Origin: an uncultured Terrimonas sp.
GTDB taxonomy: Bacteria > Bacteroidota > Bacteroidia > Chitinophagales > Chitinophagaceae
Reading direction: 5' to 3'
Assembly (NCBI GenBank): GCA_946886925.1
Contig: CAMPJQ010000201.1
Coordinates: 1 to 5,776, forward strand
Length of the DNA: 5,776 bases
Positions 1-5,524 of the stretch are shown piece after piece. The notes under the pieces were generated by a model. That model was not told where the DNA came from, did not search any database, and was given only the letters and a program-made list of their open reading frames with translations. Position 1 is the stretch's first letter; each line of letters begins with the position of its first letter. A program made the translations under genes and the position numbers.

Positions 1-10
1 AATTTATCCG

Positions 11-26
11 GGTTGCAGGTTTCAGG
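11..26 (+). repeat. Dispersed intergenic repeat, GGTTGCAGG family (copy 1)
   Basis: Reads GGTTGCAGGTTTCAGG, one mismatch from the copies at 2216-2231 and 4482-4497. It lies downstream of the SDR stop, with further degenerate GTTTCAGGTT strings to about position 42. Rest of 1-105: no gene seen. Confidence 0.6.
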
Positions 27-42
27 TTACAAGTTTCAGGTT

Positions 43-166
43 TGTATTCCTTCGGATTTCGAAATTAAAATCTTCGGACTTGATCTATTTGGTTCTTATC
101 ATTTACTACCTGGTATTTCCTTCGGATTTCACCGGTATAGTAGAAGTATCCTTCGGCGGATTTCGG
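43..166. repeat. Degenerate microrepeat TTCCTTCGGATTTC (three copies) spanning the SDR 3' end
   Basis: Two exact 14-bp copies occur at 47-60 and 117-130. A third, expanded copy (TCCTTCGGCGGATTTCGG) is at 149-166. The last two are inside the SDR coding sequence and encode parts of its C-terminal tail; the first lies beyond the stop. The arrangement suggests duplication at the gene's 3' edge. Confidence 0.6.
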
Positions 167-921
167 CCAATAAACGGGTATTGTTCCAGCGTCATGATCT
201 GACCGCTTATAGGACCGCATTCATCTGCCAGCCAGTATACTGCGGCTGCGGCAATTTCAGCCGGCCAAATGATACGACCTGCGGGTGCGTATACATTGGG
301 CAGGTCTTTATACCAGTCGTCTGCCAGGCCGTGCTCACGTTTACGGATAGCCTCATTTTCGGTAAGCACCCAACCAGGATTGATTTGGTTCACTCTTACC
401 CCGTCTTCCCTGAAGAGTGTATCTCCCAAATTTTGTGTAAGCGTCATCAATGCGCCCTTGGAAATGCTGTAAGCCATTAAATTCGGTTCACCGCTGAAGG
501 CATTCACCGATCCAATATTTAACACACAGCCGCTGCGTTTGCGCAGGTGAGGCAATGCAGCTTTTATCAATGCAAAAGGGGCGATGGTATTTACTTCTAA
601 TATTTTTCTCAAAAAATCAAGATCAGTAGTATGCAAATTGGAAGAAGCCACAATAGCCGCGTTATTCACCACAGCATCCAATTGCCCATACGAATTAACG
701 GCAATATCCACCAACCGTTGCGGAGCACCTTCCTTGCTGATATCTTCGATAAGCAAAACCGCCTTATCTTTTCCGAGTTCTTCCACTACCAACTCACCCC
801 ATTCTTTTTCCAGCCCATGAATTACCACACGGGCGCCCTCGGCCACACAACGTTGCGCAATGGCTTTACCAATACCTGTGCAACTGCCGGTAATGATGAT
901 GACTTTGTTTTGTAAACGCAT
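106..921 (-). CDS. Short-chain dehydrogenase/reductase (SDR) family oxidoreductase
   Basis: A 271-residue NAD(P)-dependent oxidoreductase of the classical SDR family, presumably cytosolic, acting on a hydroxyl/keto group of an unknown substrate. The Rossmann nucleotide motif TGxxxGxG is seen at residues 11-18 (TGSCTGIG), NNAA at 86-89 and the structural Asn in EVN at 111. The catalytic residues are Ser138 (IGSVN), Tyr151 and Lys155 (YSISK), and the NPGWV motif is at 181-185. The end of beta-strand 2 reads HGLEKE, which does not settle NAD versus NADP. The ATG at 921 sits directly before the first beta-strand, so this start fits the family. The usual SDR fold ends near residue 255 (EQYPFIGRNPPK); the last ~14 residues are an extension encoded partly by a microrepeat that also contains the stop. 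The gene follows the zinc dehydrogenase after a 213-bp repeat-filled gap, suggesting a shared sugar or polyol oxidation role (inference). Family is certain, substrate is not. Confidence 0.93.
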   Translation of the reverse strand: MRLQNKVIIITGSCTGIGKAIAQRCVAEGARVVIHGLEKEWGELVVEELGKDKAVLLIEDISKEGAPQRLVDIAVNSYGQLDAVVNNAAIVASSNLHTTDLDFLRKILEVNTIAPFALIKAALPHLRKRSGCVLNIGSVNAFSGEPNLMAYSISKGALMTLTQNLGDTLFREDGVRVNQINPGWVLTENEAIRKREHGLADDWYKDLPNVYAPAGRIIWPAEIAAAAVYWLADECGPISGQIMTLEQYPFIGRNPPKDTSTIPVKSEGNTR

Positions 922-931
922 TGGAAAGATA

Positions 932-956
932 GTTTATGGTTTGCCGTTTATGGTTT
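932..956 (+). repeat. Tandem GTTTATGGTTT repeats (14-bp period) upstream of the SDR gene
   Basis: GTTTATGGTTT occurs at 932-942 and 946-956. The exact reverse complement, AAACCATAAAC, is at 1114-1124, at the other end of the same gap, so this SDR-MDR intergenic region is bounded by inverted copies. Confidence 0.6.
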
Positions 957-972
957 ATGCTCTTTACATCCG

Positions 973-1003
973 AATCTTCAAAACCAATAGCCAACAGGAA
1001 GAA
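973..1003 (+). repeat. 31-bp perfect direct repeat, copy 1
   Basis: A 31-base string beginning AATCTTCAAAACC and ending CAACAGGAAGAA is repeated without mismatch at 1046-1076, a period of 73 bp. Both copies are preceded by a similar TCTTT-rich stretch, so the duplicated unit is probably larger and diverged. It is non-coding, between the SDR and MDR genes. Confidence 0.85.
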
Positions 1004-1045
1004 GAGTTTAAAGTTTGTTCTTTACAGTTTATAGTTCTTTGCACC

Positions 1046-1076
1046 AATCTTCAAAACCAATAGCCAACAGGAAGAA
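1046..1076 (+). repeat. 31-bp perfect direct repeat, copy 2
   Basis: Second identical copy of the 31-base unit at 973-1003. It is preceded by AGTTTATAGTT (1026-1036), which has an exact inverted partner AACTATAAACT at 1122-1132. Confidence 0.85.
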
Positions 1077-1100
1077 CCGTTTATGGCTTAGTACTGTTTT

Positions 1101-1132
1101 AACTATAAATAATAAACCATAAACTATAAACT
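1101..1132 (+). repeat. AAACYATAAA-type AT-rich repeats downstream of the zinc dehydrogenase
   Basis: AACTATAAAT (1101-1110), AAACCATAAAC (1114-1124) and AACTATAAACT (1122-1132) sit just beyond the dehydrogenase stop. Their inverted partners at 932-956 and 1026-1036 could pair in a transcript of this gap, but there is no T-tract that would make a standard terminator. Confidence 0.55.
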
Positions 1133-1134
1133 GG

Positions 1135-2160
1135 CTATACTGGCTTCAACACACTCTTCACCACCTCTCCCCTGTGCATTTTTTCGAATGCCTCGTGCCA
1201 TTCGGTTACCGGCCATACGCCGCCGATGATGGGTTTTACATCCAACTGACCACTTGCCAGCAGGGCGATCACTCTTTCCCATATGGGCCAGTTGTGACTA
1301 AAGCTCCCCTGCAGGGTTACATTTTTCTGTACCAACTGGTCGAGCGAAAAGCCCAATGGTTGTGGTCCCCAGCCTACTTTAGCAATATGTCCTTTGGGTC
1401 GCACCAATTGCATAGCCATTTTTAAAGTAATGCTGGCGCCCGCTGCATCAATAATACAATCTGCACCCAAACCATCCCGTTGGGTTGCCCATGCTGTAGC
1501 ATCGCCTATGATGGTGTCGCATCCATATTGTTTTGCAATATCCAGGCGATGTTTATCGGCTTCCAAACCTACAATAGCCACCTCTGCACCACAAAGCCGC
1601 GCCATTGCCGCACAAAGAATGCCAATGGTTCCGGGGCCCAAAACAATTACCCTGTCGCCGGGTTTCAGCCTGCTGTTTTCTACCACAGCGTTAAACGCCA
1701 CGCAACACGGCTCTGTTAAACAGGCCTGTTCAAATGCCAACTGATCGGGCACGCGGTGCAGGCATCGTGCCGGAACACGTACGTATTTTGTCATGGCGCC
1801 ATTTACACCATAACCAAAACCCTTGCGTGAAGGATCTAAGTTATACAAACCGCCTTTGGTCATAGGGCTATTGGGGTCTATTACCGCTGCTGTTTCACTT
1901 ACTACACGATCTCCTTCTTTCCAGCCCGTTACACGATCGCCCAGGGCAATAATATGTCCGCCGAATTCATGCCCTAAAACTACAGGATAATTTACATGCC
2001 AGCTATGGTCGGCTGTCCACTGGTGCAGGTCGCTGCCGCAAACACCCACATTGGCTACTTCTAATAATACATCTTCTTCGCCGATCTCCGGCTGAGCCAT
2101 TTCCCGGATCTCAACCGATCCTTTTTCGGGTGCATAATTAACTACCGCTGCTGATTTCAT
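1135..2160 (-). CDS. Zinc-dependent medium-chain alcohol/polyol dehydrogenase (sorbitol/threonine dehydrogenase-like), structural zinc site lost
   Basis: A 341-residue medium-chain dehydrogenase that should oxidise a secondary alcohol such as a polyol or sugar with NAD(P), in the cytosol. The catalytic-domain signature is clear: Cys41 (GVCGSDLH), His64-Glu65 (GHEFGG) and Glu150 (TEPC) match the sorbitol-dehydrogenase-type catalytic zinc site. The Rossmann motif GPGTIG is at 175-180, and Glu200 falls at the acidic position ending beta-2, which favours NAD (inference). Full family length; the ATG at 2160 leads straight into the first beta-strand. Oddity: the usual four-Cys structural zinc lobe (C-x2-C-x2-C-x7-C) is present in length, but all four positions are non-Cys (Asp95, Ser98, Thr101, Asp109). 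The following YNL and GFGYGVNGA segments are kept. It lies between the HUMPS-family gene (129-bp gap) and the SDR gene, all on the same strand. The exact substrate cannot be read from sequence. Confidence 0.95.
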   Translation of the reverse strand: MKSAAVVNYAPEKGSVEIREMAQPEIGEEDVLLEVANVGVCGSDLHQWTADHSWHVNYPVVLGHEFGGHIIALGDRVTGWKEGDRVVSETAAVIDPNSPMTKGGLYNLDPSRKGFGYGVNGAMTKYVRVPARCLHRVPDQLAFEQACLTEPCCVAFNAVVENSRLKPGDRVIVLGPGTIGILCAAMARLCGAEVAIVGLEADKHRLDIAKQYGCDTIIGDATAWATQRDGLGADCIIDAAGASITLKMAMQLVRPKGHIAKVGWGPQPLGFSLDQLVQKNVTLQGSFSHNWPIWERVIALLASGQLDVKPIIGGVWPVTEWHEAFEKMHRGEVVKSVLKPV

Positions 2161-2215
2161 ATGATGATTTAAAATTTGTGATTTTAAAACCGGGTAATGT
2201 TGTTAATAGGTATCG

Positions 2216-2249
2216 GGTTGCAGGTTACAGGCTTATCAGGTTGCAGGTT
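2216..2249 (+). repeat. Dispersed intergenic repeat, GGTTGCAGG family (copies 2 and 3)
   Basis: GGTTGCAGGTTACAGG at 2216-2231 is followed by a shorter GGTTGCAGGTT at 2239-2249. AAACCATAAA at 2261-2270 follows. These fill most of the 129-bp gap between the HUMPS-family gene and the zinc dehydrogenase gene. Confidence 0.65.
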
Positions 2250-2289
2250 CTACAAACAATAAACCATAAATCATAAACTACAAATACTT

Positions 2290-2982
2290 TCACACATCTC
2301 CATACGCATGTATTTTTTCACAGATCAGTCGCAGCGAGCTTTCCAGGTCGCCATCGGCCGTTTTAAACGCGTCGGCATCAATGGTAAGCGGCGCACCCAG
2401 CACCACTAACGGCGCCCCATATGCGGGACACTGAATGGCCTGCTCCAGGCTCAGGCCTCCTACCGCCTGTACCGGAATAGTAACCGCATTTACTACTTCG
2501 CGCAACTGGTCCAGCGGACTGGGCATGCGTTTGCCCTGTGCCGCTATGCCACGCCTTTCGTCGTAACCGATATGATGGATAACATAATCGCAACCCAGGT
2601 CTTCCAGCCATTTACCCGCCGCAACCATATCCGGACATCCCAGGTTGTCGCCCATTACTTTCGCGCCAAAGTCTCTTCCCGCCTGCACCACACATTTAAT
2701 GGTTTCTTCATGGGCTCTTGCCATTACCACCACATGCGTAGCACCTGCCTTTGCCATCATTTCGGCCTCAAGATAACCGCCATCCATGGTTTTTAAATCG
2801 GCCACAATAGGAATACCCGGGAAAGCCTCCCGTAATTTTTTTACACCATGCAAGCCTTCTGCAAGGATCAATGGCGTTCCCGCTTCCAGCCAGTCTACAC
2901 CGGCACGCATGGCCAAAGCGGCAGTTTCAAGGGCTTCATCAATATTCGTAAGGTCTAAAGATATCTGAACAATGGGTTTCAT
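2290..2982 (-). CDS. 3-hexulose-6-phosphate synthase / 3-keto-L-gulonate-6-phosphate decarboxylase-like protein (HUMPS/OMPDC superfamily)
   Basis: A 230-residue (beta/alpha)8-barrel protein of the orotidine-5'-phosphate decarboxylase superfamily. Relatives either condense formaldehyde with ribulose 5-phosphate (hexulose-phosphate synthase) or decarboxylate 3-keto-gulonate 6-phosphate, both through a metal-bound enediolate. The hallmark residues are in place: Asp10 on strand 1, Glu33 (EAGTP), and the D-x-K-x-x-D motif Asp62/Lys64/Asp67 (ADLKTMD). Asp112 and His136 follow, and AVGGL (173-177) and VVLGAP (193-198) sit where the phosphate-binding strands end. The segment 136-157 (HHIGYDERRG...GKRMPSP) is longer than and unlike the HTG or HRG loops of the two characterised types, so the reaction may differ. 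I chose the ATG at 2982 over a TTG six codons upstream because the barrel's first strand begins right after it. No 6-phospho-3-hexuloisomerase is beside it. It heads a possible catabolic set with the two dehydrogenases. Confidence 0.9.
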   Translation of the reverse strand: MKPIVQISLDLTNIDEALETAALAMRAGVDWLEAGTPLILAEGLHGVKKLREAFPGIPIVADLKTMDGGYLEAEMMAKAGATHVVVMARAHEETIKCVVQAGRDFGAKVMGDNLGCPDMVAAGKWLEDLGCDYVIHHIGYDERRGIAAQGKRMPSPLDQLREVVNAVTIPVQAVGGLSLEQAIQCPAYGAPLVVLGAPLTIDADAFKTADGDLESSLRLICEKIHAYGDV

Positions 2983-3019
2983 GCTATAATATTTAAACAA
3001 TCAGTTTATCGCTTTACAC

Positions 3020-3027
3020 CAAATATA
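3020..3027 (-). promoter_or_regulatory. Putative Bacteroidota -7 promoter element upstream of the HUMPS-family gene
   Basis: Minus strand reads TATATTTG, an exact match to the Bacteroidota -7 consensus TAnnTTTG, 37 bases before the chosen ATG at 2982. No TTTG is seen at the expected -33 distance, so only half of the promoter is supported. It would start transcription of the HUMPS-family gene independently of the MFS gene upstream. Confidence 0.35.
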
Positions 3028-3100
3028 AGGTATTCGTAAAGAGTTTATTTTAGTGCATATATACTCAATCTCAGCATTGTTTTTGGGAAGAAGTGATTGG

Positions 3101-4321
3101 TTACGCCACTGCTTTTTCCGTTCGGAACATGCGATAAGACAGAATGGTACTGCCCAGCATGAGTATAGCACCCAGAAGAAAAGGCGCGCCGGGAAAATAA
3201 ACAGGTGCATCCTGCCTGGTAAAGTAAGCGAACAGGTTGGTCATAACAGGCGGGCCAATAATAGTAGTGGCACTCATAAGGCTGGTTAAAGCGCCCTGCA
3301 GTTCTCCCTGCTCATTGGATGGCACATGATTGGAAATTACGGCCTGCAATGCCGGGCCGCAAATACCGCCGAGGCAATAAGGAATCAAGAAAGTAAACAT
3401 CATCCAGCCCTGCGATGCAAAGGCAAACAATATTAAACCAATGGTGTACAGCGCCAGTCCTACATAAATGCTTTTTTCATTGCCCAGCTTAGGATTAACA
3501 ATGCGAATCAATCCTCCCTGCACCAGTCCTACCAGCAAGCCTACCACGCCAAGCGAGATGCCCACCATTTTTTCATCCCATTTAAATTTTTCCATATTAA
3601 AAAAGGCCCAGGTACTTTGCACCGAATGACCGGCGATATAGATAAGCATGCGCGAAACTATCAATCCGCCCAGCGCAGGATATTTTCGCAGGTGCATGAG
3701 CGATCCCATTGGATTGGCCCGCTTCCAGCTAAAGCTGCGGCGGTTTTCTTTGCTCAGCGATTCAGGCAAAACAAAATAACCATACAACCAGTTCATCAGC
3801 GATAAAACAGCCGCTGCAATAAAAGGAACGCGGGGTCCCATACTGCCCAGCAAGCCCCCGATTACCGGGCCAATAATAAAACCCAATCCAAAAGCGGCGC
3901 CGATCATTCCAAAATTCTTGGCCCTGTCTGCCGGCGCACTAATGTCAGCTATATAGGCCGAGGCAGTGGTAAAACTGGCGCCTGTTATACCCGCAATAAT
4001 TCTACCCACAAACAGCCAGCCGATAGTAGGTGCAATGGCAAGGAGTATGTAATCAATTCCAAAACCAAAAAGAGAGAACAACAATACGGGGCGCCTTCCG
4101 TACTTGTCGCTAAGGTTACCCAATACAGGCGCACATATAAATTGCATAATGGCAAAAGCAAACGTGAGCCAGCCGCCCCAGCGCGATGCGGCGCTCAAAT
4201 CGCCATGAATCAACTCTTCAATGAGCGTAGGCATTACCGGTATGATGATACCAAAACCTATAACATCAAGGAGAAGTGTAATGAATATAAATCCTAATGC
4301 TGCTTTTTTTGAGAGAGGCAT
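3101..4321 (-). CDS. MFS transporter, TetA-like 12-helix drug:H+ antiporter branch
   Basis: A 406-residue inner-membrane major facilitator with about 12 hydrophobic helices (roughly 8-30, 48-68, 79-98, 101-122, 138-160, 165-185, a polar central loop, then six more from 216 to 398). It resembles class A-C tetracycline efflux proteins: Asp19 in helix 1 ([16 protein letters not shown]), motif A at 68-77 with Asp72 ([10 protein letters not shown]), Asp90 in helix 3 (IDYILLA), [11 protein letters not shown] (106-116), the antiporter motif C region at 141-158 ([16 protein letters not shown]), and [11 protein letters not shown] near 338-348. The helix-9 Asp essential in TetA is Tyr292 here, so tetracycline export is doubtful. 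The ATG at 4321 is the natural start, preceding MPLSKK and helix 1. It is 178 bp downstream of the methyltransferase gene and 118 bp upstream of the HUMPS-family gene. Whether it exports a drug or moves a metabolite of the neighbouring set is unknown. Confidence 0.92.
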   Translation of the reverse strand: MPLSKKAALGFIFITLLLDVIGFGIIIPVMPTLIEELIHGDLSAASRWGGWLTFAFAIMQFICAPVLGNLSDKYGRRPVLLFSLFGFGIDYILLAIAPTIGWLFVGRIIAGITGASFTTASAYIADISAPADRAKNFGMIGAAFGLGFIIGPVIGGLLGSMGPRVPFIAAAVLSLMNWLYGYFVLPESLSKENRRSFSWKRANPMGSLMHLRKYPALGGLIVSRMLIYIAGHSVQSTWAFFNMEKFKWDEKMVGISLGVVGLLVGLVQGGLIRIVNPKLGNEKSIYVGLALYTIGLILFAFASQGWMMFTFLIPYCLGGICGPALQAVISNHVPSNEQGELQGALTSLMSATTIIGPPVMTNLFAYFTRQDAPVYFPGAPFLLGAILMLGSTILSYRMFRTEKAVA

Positions 4322-4326
4322 AAATT

Positions 4327-4354
4327 AATTTGAAAATGTGGGAATTTGAAAATG
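4327..4354 (+). repeat. Tandem AATTTGAAAATG repeat (16-bp period) upstream of the MFS gene
   Basis: AATTTGAAAATG occurs at 4327-4338 and again at 4343-4354, immediately before the MFS start. It belongs to the 5' leader or promoter region of that gene; no function is evident. Confidence 0.6.
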
Positions 4355-4439
4355 AAAAGAAGGAGTATAAAAAGTGACAAGTGAGAAGAGAATTTTTTAC
4401 CTTTCCCGTTCACCATTTCTCCTCTCTTCCCTAAACGAT

Positions 4440-4497
4440 AAACTATAAATCCCAAACTATAAACACAAAACCTCCCTGCACCCTGTAACCTGCAACC
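4440..4497 (-). repeat. AAACTATAAA pair plus inverted GGTTGCAGG-family copy 4
   Basis: AAACTATAAA at 4440-4449 and 4454-4463 (14-bp period) is followed by CCTGTAACCTGCAACC at 4482-4497. That is the exact reverse complement of the 16-bp copy at 2216-2231. The two repeat families therefore occur together in this gap as they do at 2216-2270. Confidence 0.65.
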
Positions 4498-4499
4498 AC

Positions 4500-5024
4500 C
4501 TACCAATCTCCCAACTCCTGTACACCATGGGCGTATTTTGCTTCATGGTCAAGCAGCCATTTTTTTCGCCACAGATCACCGCCATATCCCACCAGGCTGC
4601 CATTGGAACCAATTACACGATGACAGGGCACTACAATACACAATTGATTTTTTCCATTGGTGGTTCCCACCGCACGAATGGCTTTTACATTGCCTGTTCG
4701 TTTGGACAATTCCAAATAAGAAATGGTTTTTCCAAATGGTATATCCAGCAGCGCATTCCATATCTTTTGCTGAAACGCGGTTCCGTCCTGCTCAAAAGAA
4801 AAATCAAATTCACGACGCGTCCCTTCAAAATATTCATCCAATTGGGCGATACATGTTTTTACAATGCCGCTGTTCGCGTTGCCGGTCATTTCATGCTCAT
4901 CCAGCTTCGGACCTTTCCACGCGTTTACAAACAGTATGGCATGAATGGCTTTAGCAGAACTTTTTATTTCCAGTGTACCCACTGGAGAAGCATAATATGT
5001 TACGGACAATCCGGTTGCTATCAT
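4500..5024 (-). CDS. ogt: Methylated-DNA--protein-cysteine S-methyltransferase (O6-alkylguanine repair)
   Basis: A 174-residue suicide repair protein that moves the alkyl group from O6-methylguanine in DNA to its own cysteine. An N-terminal ribonuclease-like domain (about 5-80, beginning VTYYASPVGTLEI) precedes the catalytic domain (about 83-162). The active-site PCHRV is at 133-137 with acceptor Cys134. The other conserved residues keep the spacing of human MGMT: Tyr103, the Arg117 finger (RAVG), Asn126 and Glu161. GYGGDLWRKKWLL follows at 147-158. I use the ATG at 5024; a TTG ten codons upstream would add residues not expected before the first strand. It begins 44 bp after the csaA stop on the same strand. 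The same promoter-like string precedes both genes, so it may be in an operon with csaA or have its own promoter. There is no Ada regulatory domain. The symbol ogt is by family resemblance. Confidence 0.95.
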   Translation of the reverse strand: MIATGLSVTYYASPVGTLEIKSSAKAIHAILFVNAWKGPKLDEHEMTGNANSGIVKTCIAQLDEYFEGTRREFDFSFEQDGTAFQQKIWNALLDIPFGKTISYLELSKRTGNVKAIRAVGTTNGKNQLCIVVPCHRVIGSNGSLVGYGGDLWRKKWLLDHEAKYAHGVQELGDW

Positions 5025-5051
5025 TTGATTAATACTTTCGGCACAAGCCGG

Positions 5052-5059
5052 CAAATTTA
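5052..5059 (-). promoter_or_regulatory. Putative -7 promoter element upstream of the methyltransferase gene
   Basis: Minus strand reads TAAATTTG, matching TAnnTTTG, 28 bases before the ATG at 5024 and inside the 44-bp gap after csaA. It is followed directly by CCGGC, exactly as at the csaA promoter-like site. No clear -33 TTTG is seen; that region would fall inside the csaA coding sequence. Confidence 0.35.
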
Positions 5060-5068
5060 ACGCAATTC

Positions 5069-5401
5069 CTATCCTATCCTGCTACCGTTGATAACTTTTT
5101 GCTGCGGTTGCAGCAACACCACGTTCATGGTATCGGTATATACGCCCAGCACAAGGCATTCGCTGAAAAAATTGGCGATCTGTTTAACCGGGAAATTTAC
5201 AACGGCAATAACCTGTCTGCCAATCAACTCATCTGTAGTATACAGCGCGGTTATCTGTGCAGACGATCTCTTCAATCCCAATGCACCAAAATCAATGGTA
5301 AGCTGCCAGGCAGGTTTTTTTGCCTGTGGAAATGAAGTAGCTTCTATTACCGTTCCCACCCTCATCTCAATCTTTTCAAAATCATTCCATGAAATTTCCA
5401 T
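5069..5401 (-). CDS. csaA: CsaA-type tRNA-binding domain protein (chaperone CsaA homologue)
   Basis: A 110-residue stand-alone tRNA-binding OB-fold protein, matching the usual length of CsaA (about 110). Family hallmarks are MEISWNDFEKIEMRVGTV at the N-terminus (1-18), the central KRSSAQIT (44-51), QVIAVVNFPVKQIANF (63-78), LVLG (83-86), and VVLLQP near 94-99 followed by a terminal NGSRIG. In Bacillus CsaA is reported as a secretion-linked chaperone, and the fold is shared with the C-terminal domain of bacterial methionyl-tRNA synthetase; it is expected in the cytosol as a dimer. The ATG at 5401 matches the family start; a TTG seven codons upstream lies within the probable promoter. It is the first gene of a likely csaA-methyltransferase pair. 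No link between tRNA binding and DNA repair is evident beyond proximity. Confidence 0.94.
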   Translation of the reverse strand: MEISWNDFEKIEMRVGTVIEATSFPQAKKPAWQLTIDFGALGLKRSSAQITALYTTDELIGRQVIAVVNFPVKQIANFFSECLVLGVYTDTMNVVLLQPQQKVINGSRIG

Positions 5402-5419
5402 AGTATAAAAAATTGCCGG

Positions 5420-5427
5420 CAAAGCTA
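5420..5427 (-). promoter_or_regulatory. Putative -7 promoter element upstream of csaA
   Basis: Minus strand reads TAGCTTTG, an exact TAnnTTTG match, 19 bases before the csaA ATG at 5401, predicting a leader of about a dozen bases. It is followed by CCGGC as at the methyltransferase gene. No good -33 element is visible at the usual distance. Confidence 0.45.
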
Positions 5428-5524
5428 AAAAGAGTAATTGATATGGCTCTCCCCCTTTAAAGGTTATTCGTTACAGAATAAGTGCTCTATGGAAGCGCAA
5501 AACATCCGGTGTAAAAGGTTCTAT

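Noticed and set aside
13..480. Plus-strand 155-codon open frame opposite the SDR gene
   Set aside because: It is antisense to a well-supported SDR gene and has no recognisable domain; the same applies to the other plus-strand frames opposite genes.
973..1076. CRISPR array
   Set aside because: Only two copies of the 31-mer exist, the intervening segment is repeat-like rather than unique, and no cas gene is present.
2290..2982. Complete RuMP formaldehyde-fixation pathway
   Set aside because: No 6-phospho-3-hexuloisomerase is in the window, and the active-site loop is unlike characterised hexulose-phosphate synthases.
2983..3000. TTG start six codons upstream of the HUMPS-family ATG
   Set aside because: The extra residues FKYYS precede a normal barrel start MKPIVQISLD, and relatives begin at that strand; the ATG at 2982 is preferred.
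2983..3100. Rho-independent terminator after the MFS gene
   Set aside because: I saw no GC-rich hairpin followed by a T-tract on the minus strand in this gap, nor in the other intergenic gaps.
3001..3210. Minus-strand 69-codon open frame after the MFS gene
   Set aside because: It overlaps the MFS C-terminus out of frame and covers the predicted promoter of the HUMPS-family gene; no protein-like features beyond a short hydrophobic stretch.
3101..4321. Calling the MFS gene tetA (tetracycline resistance)
   Set aside because: The helix-9 Asp is replaced by Tyr292 and there is no adjacent TetR-type regulator; only a TetA-like family call is supported.
4294..4506. Minus-strand 70-codon open frame upstream of the MFS gene
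   Set aside because: It is a translation of the intergenic repeats and overlaps the ends of both neighbouring genes in another frame; no domain is recognisable.
5025..5054. TTG start giving a ten-residue longer methyltransferase
   Set aside because: The extension overlaps the promoter-like TAAATTTG string and lies before the usual first strand; the ATG at 5024 fits better.
5402..5422. TTG start giving a seven-residue longer CsaA
   Set aside because: CsaA proteins normally begin close to the ATG at 5401, and the TTG is part of the likely -7 element TAGCTTTG.
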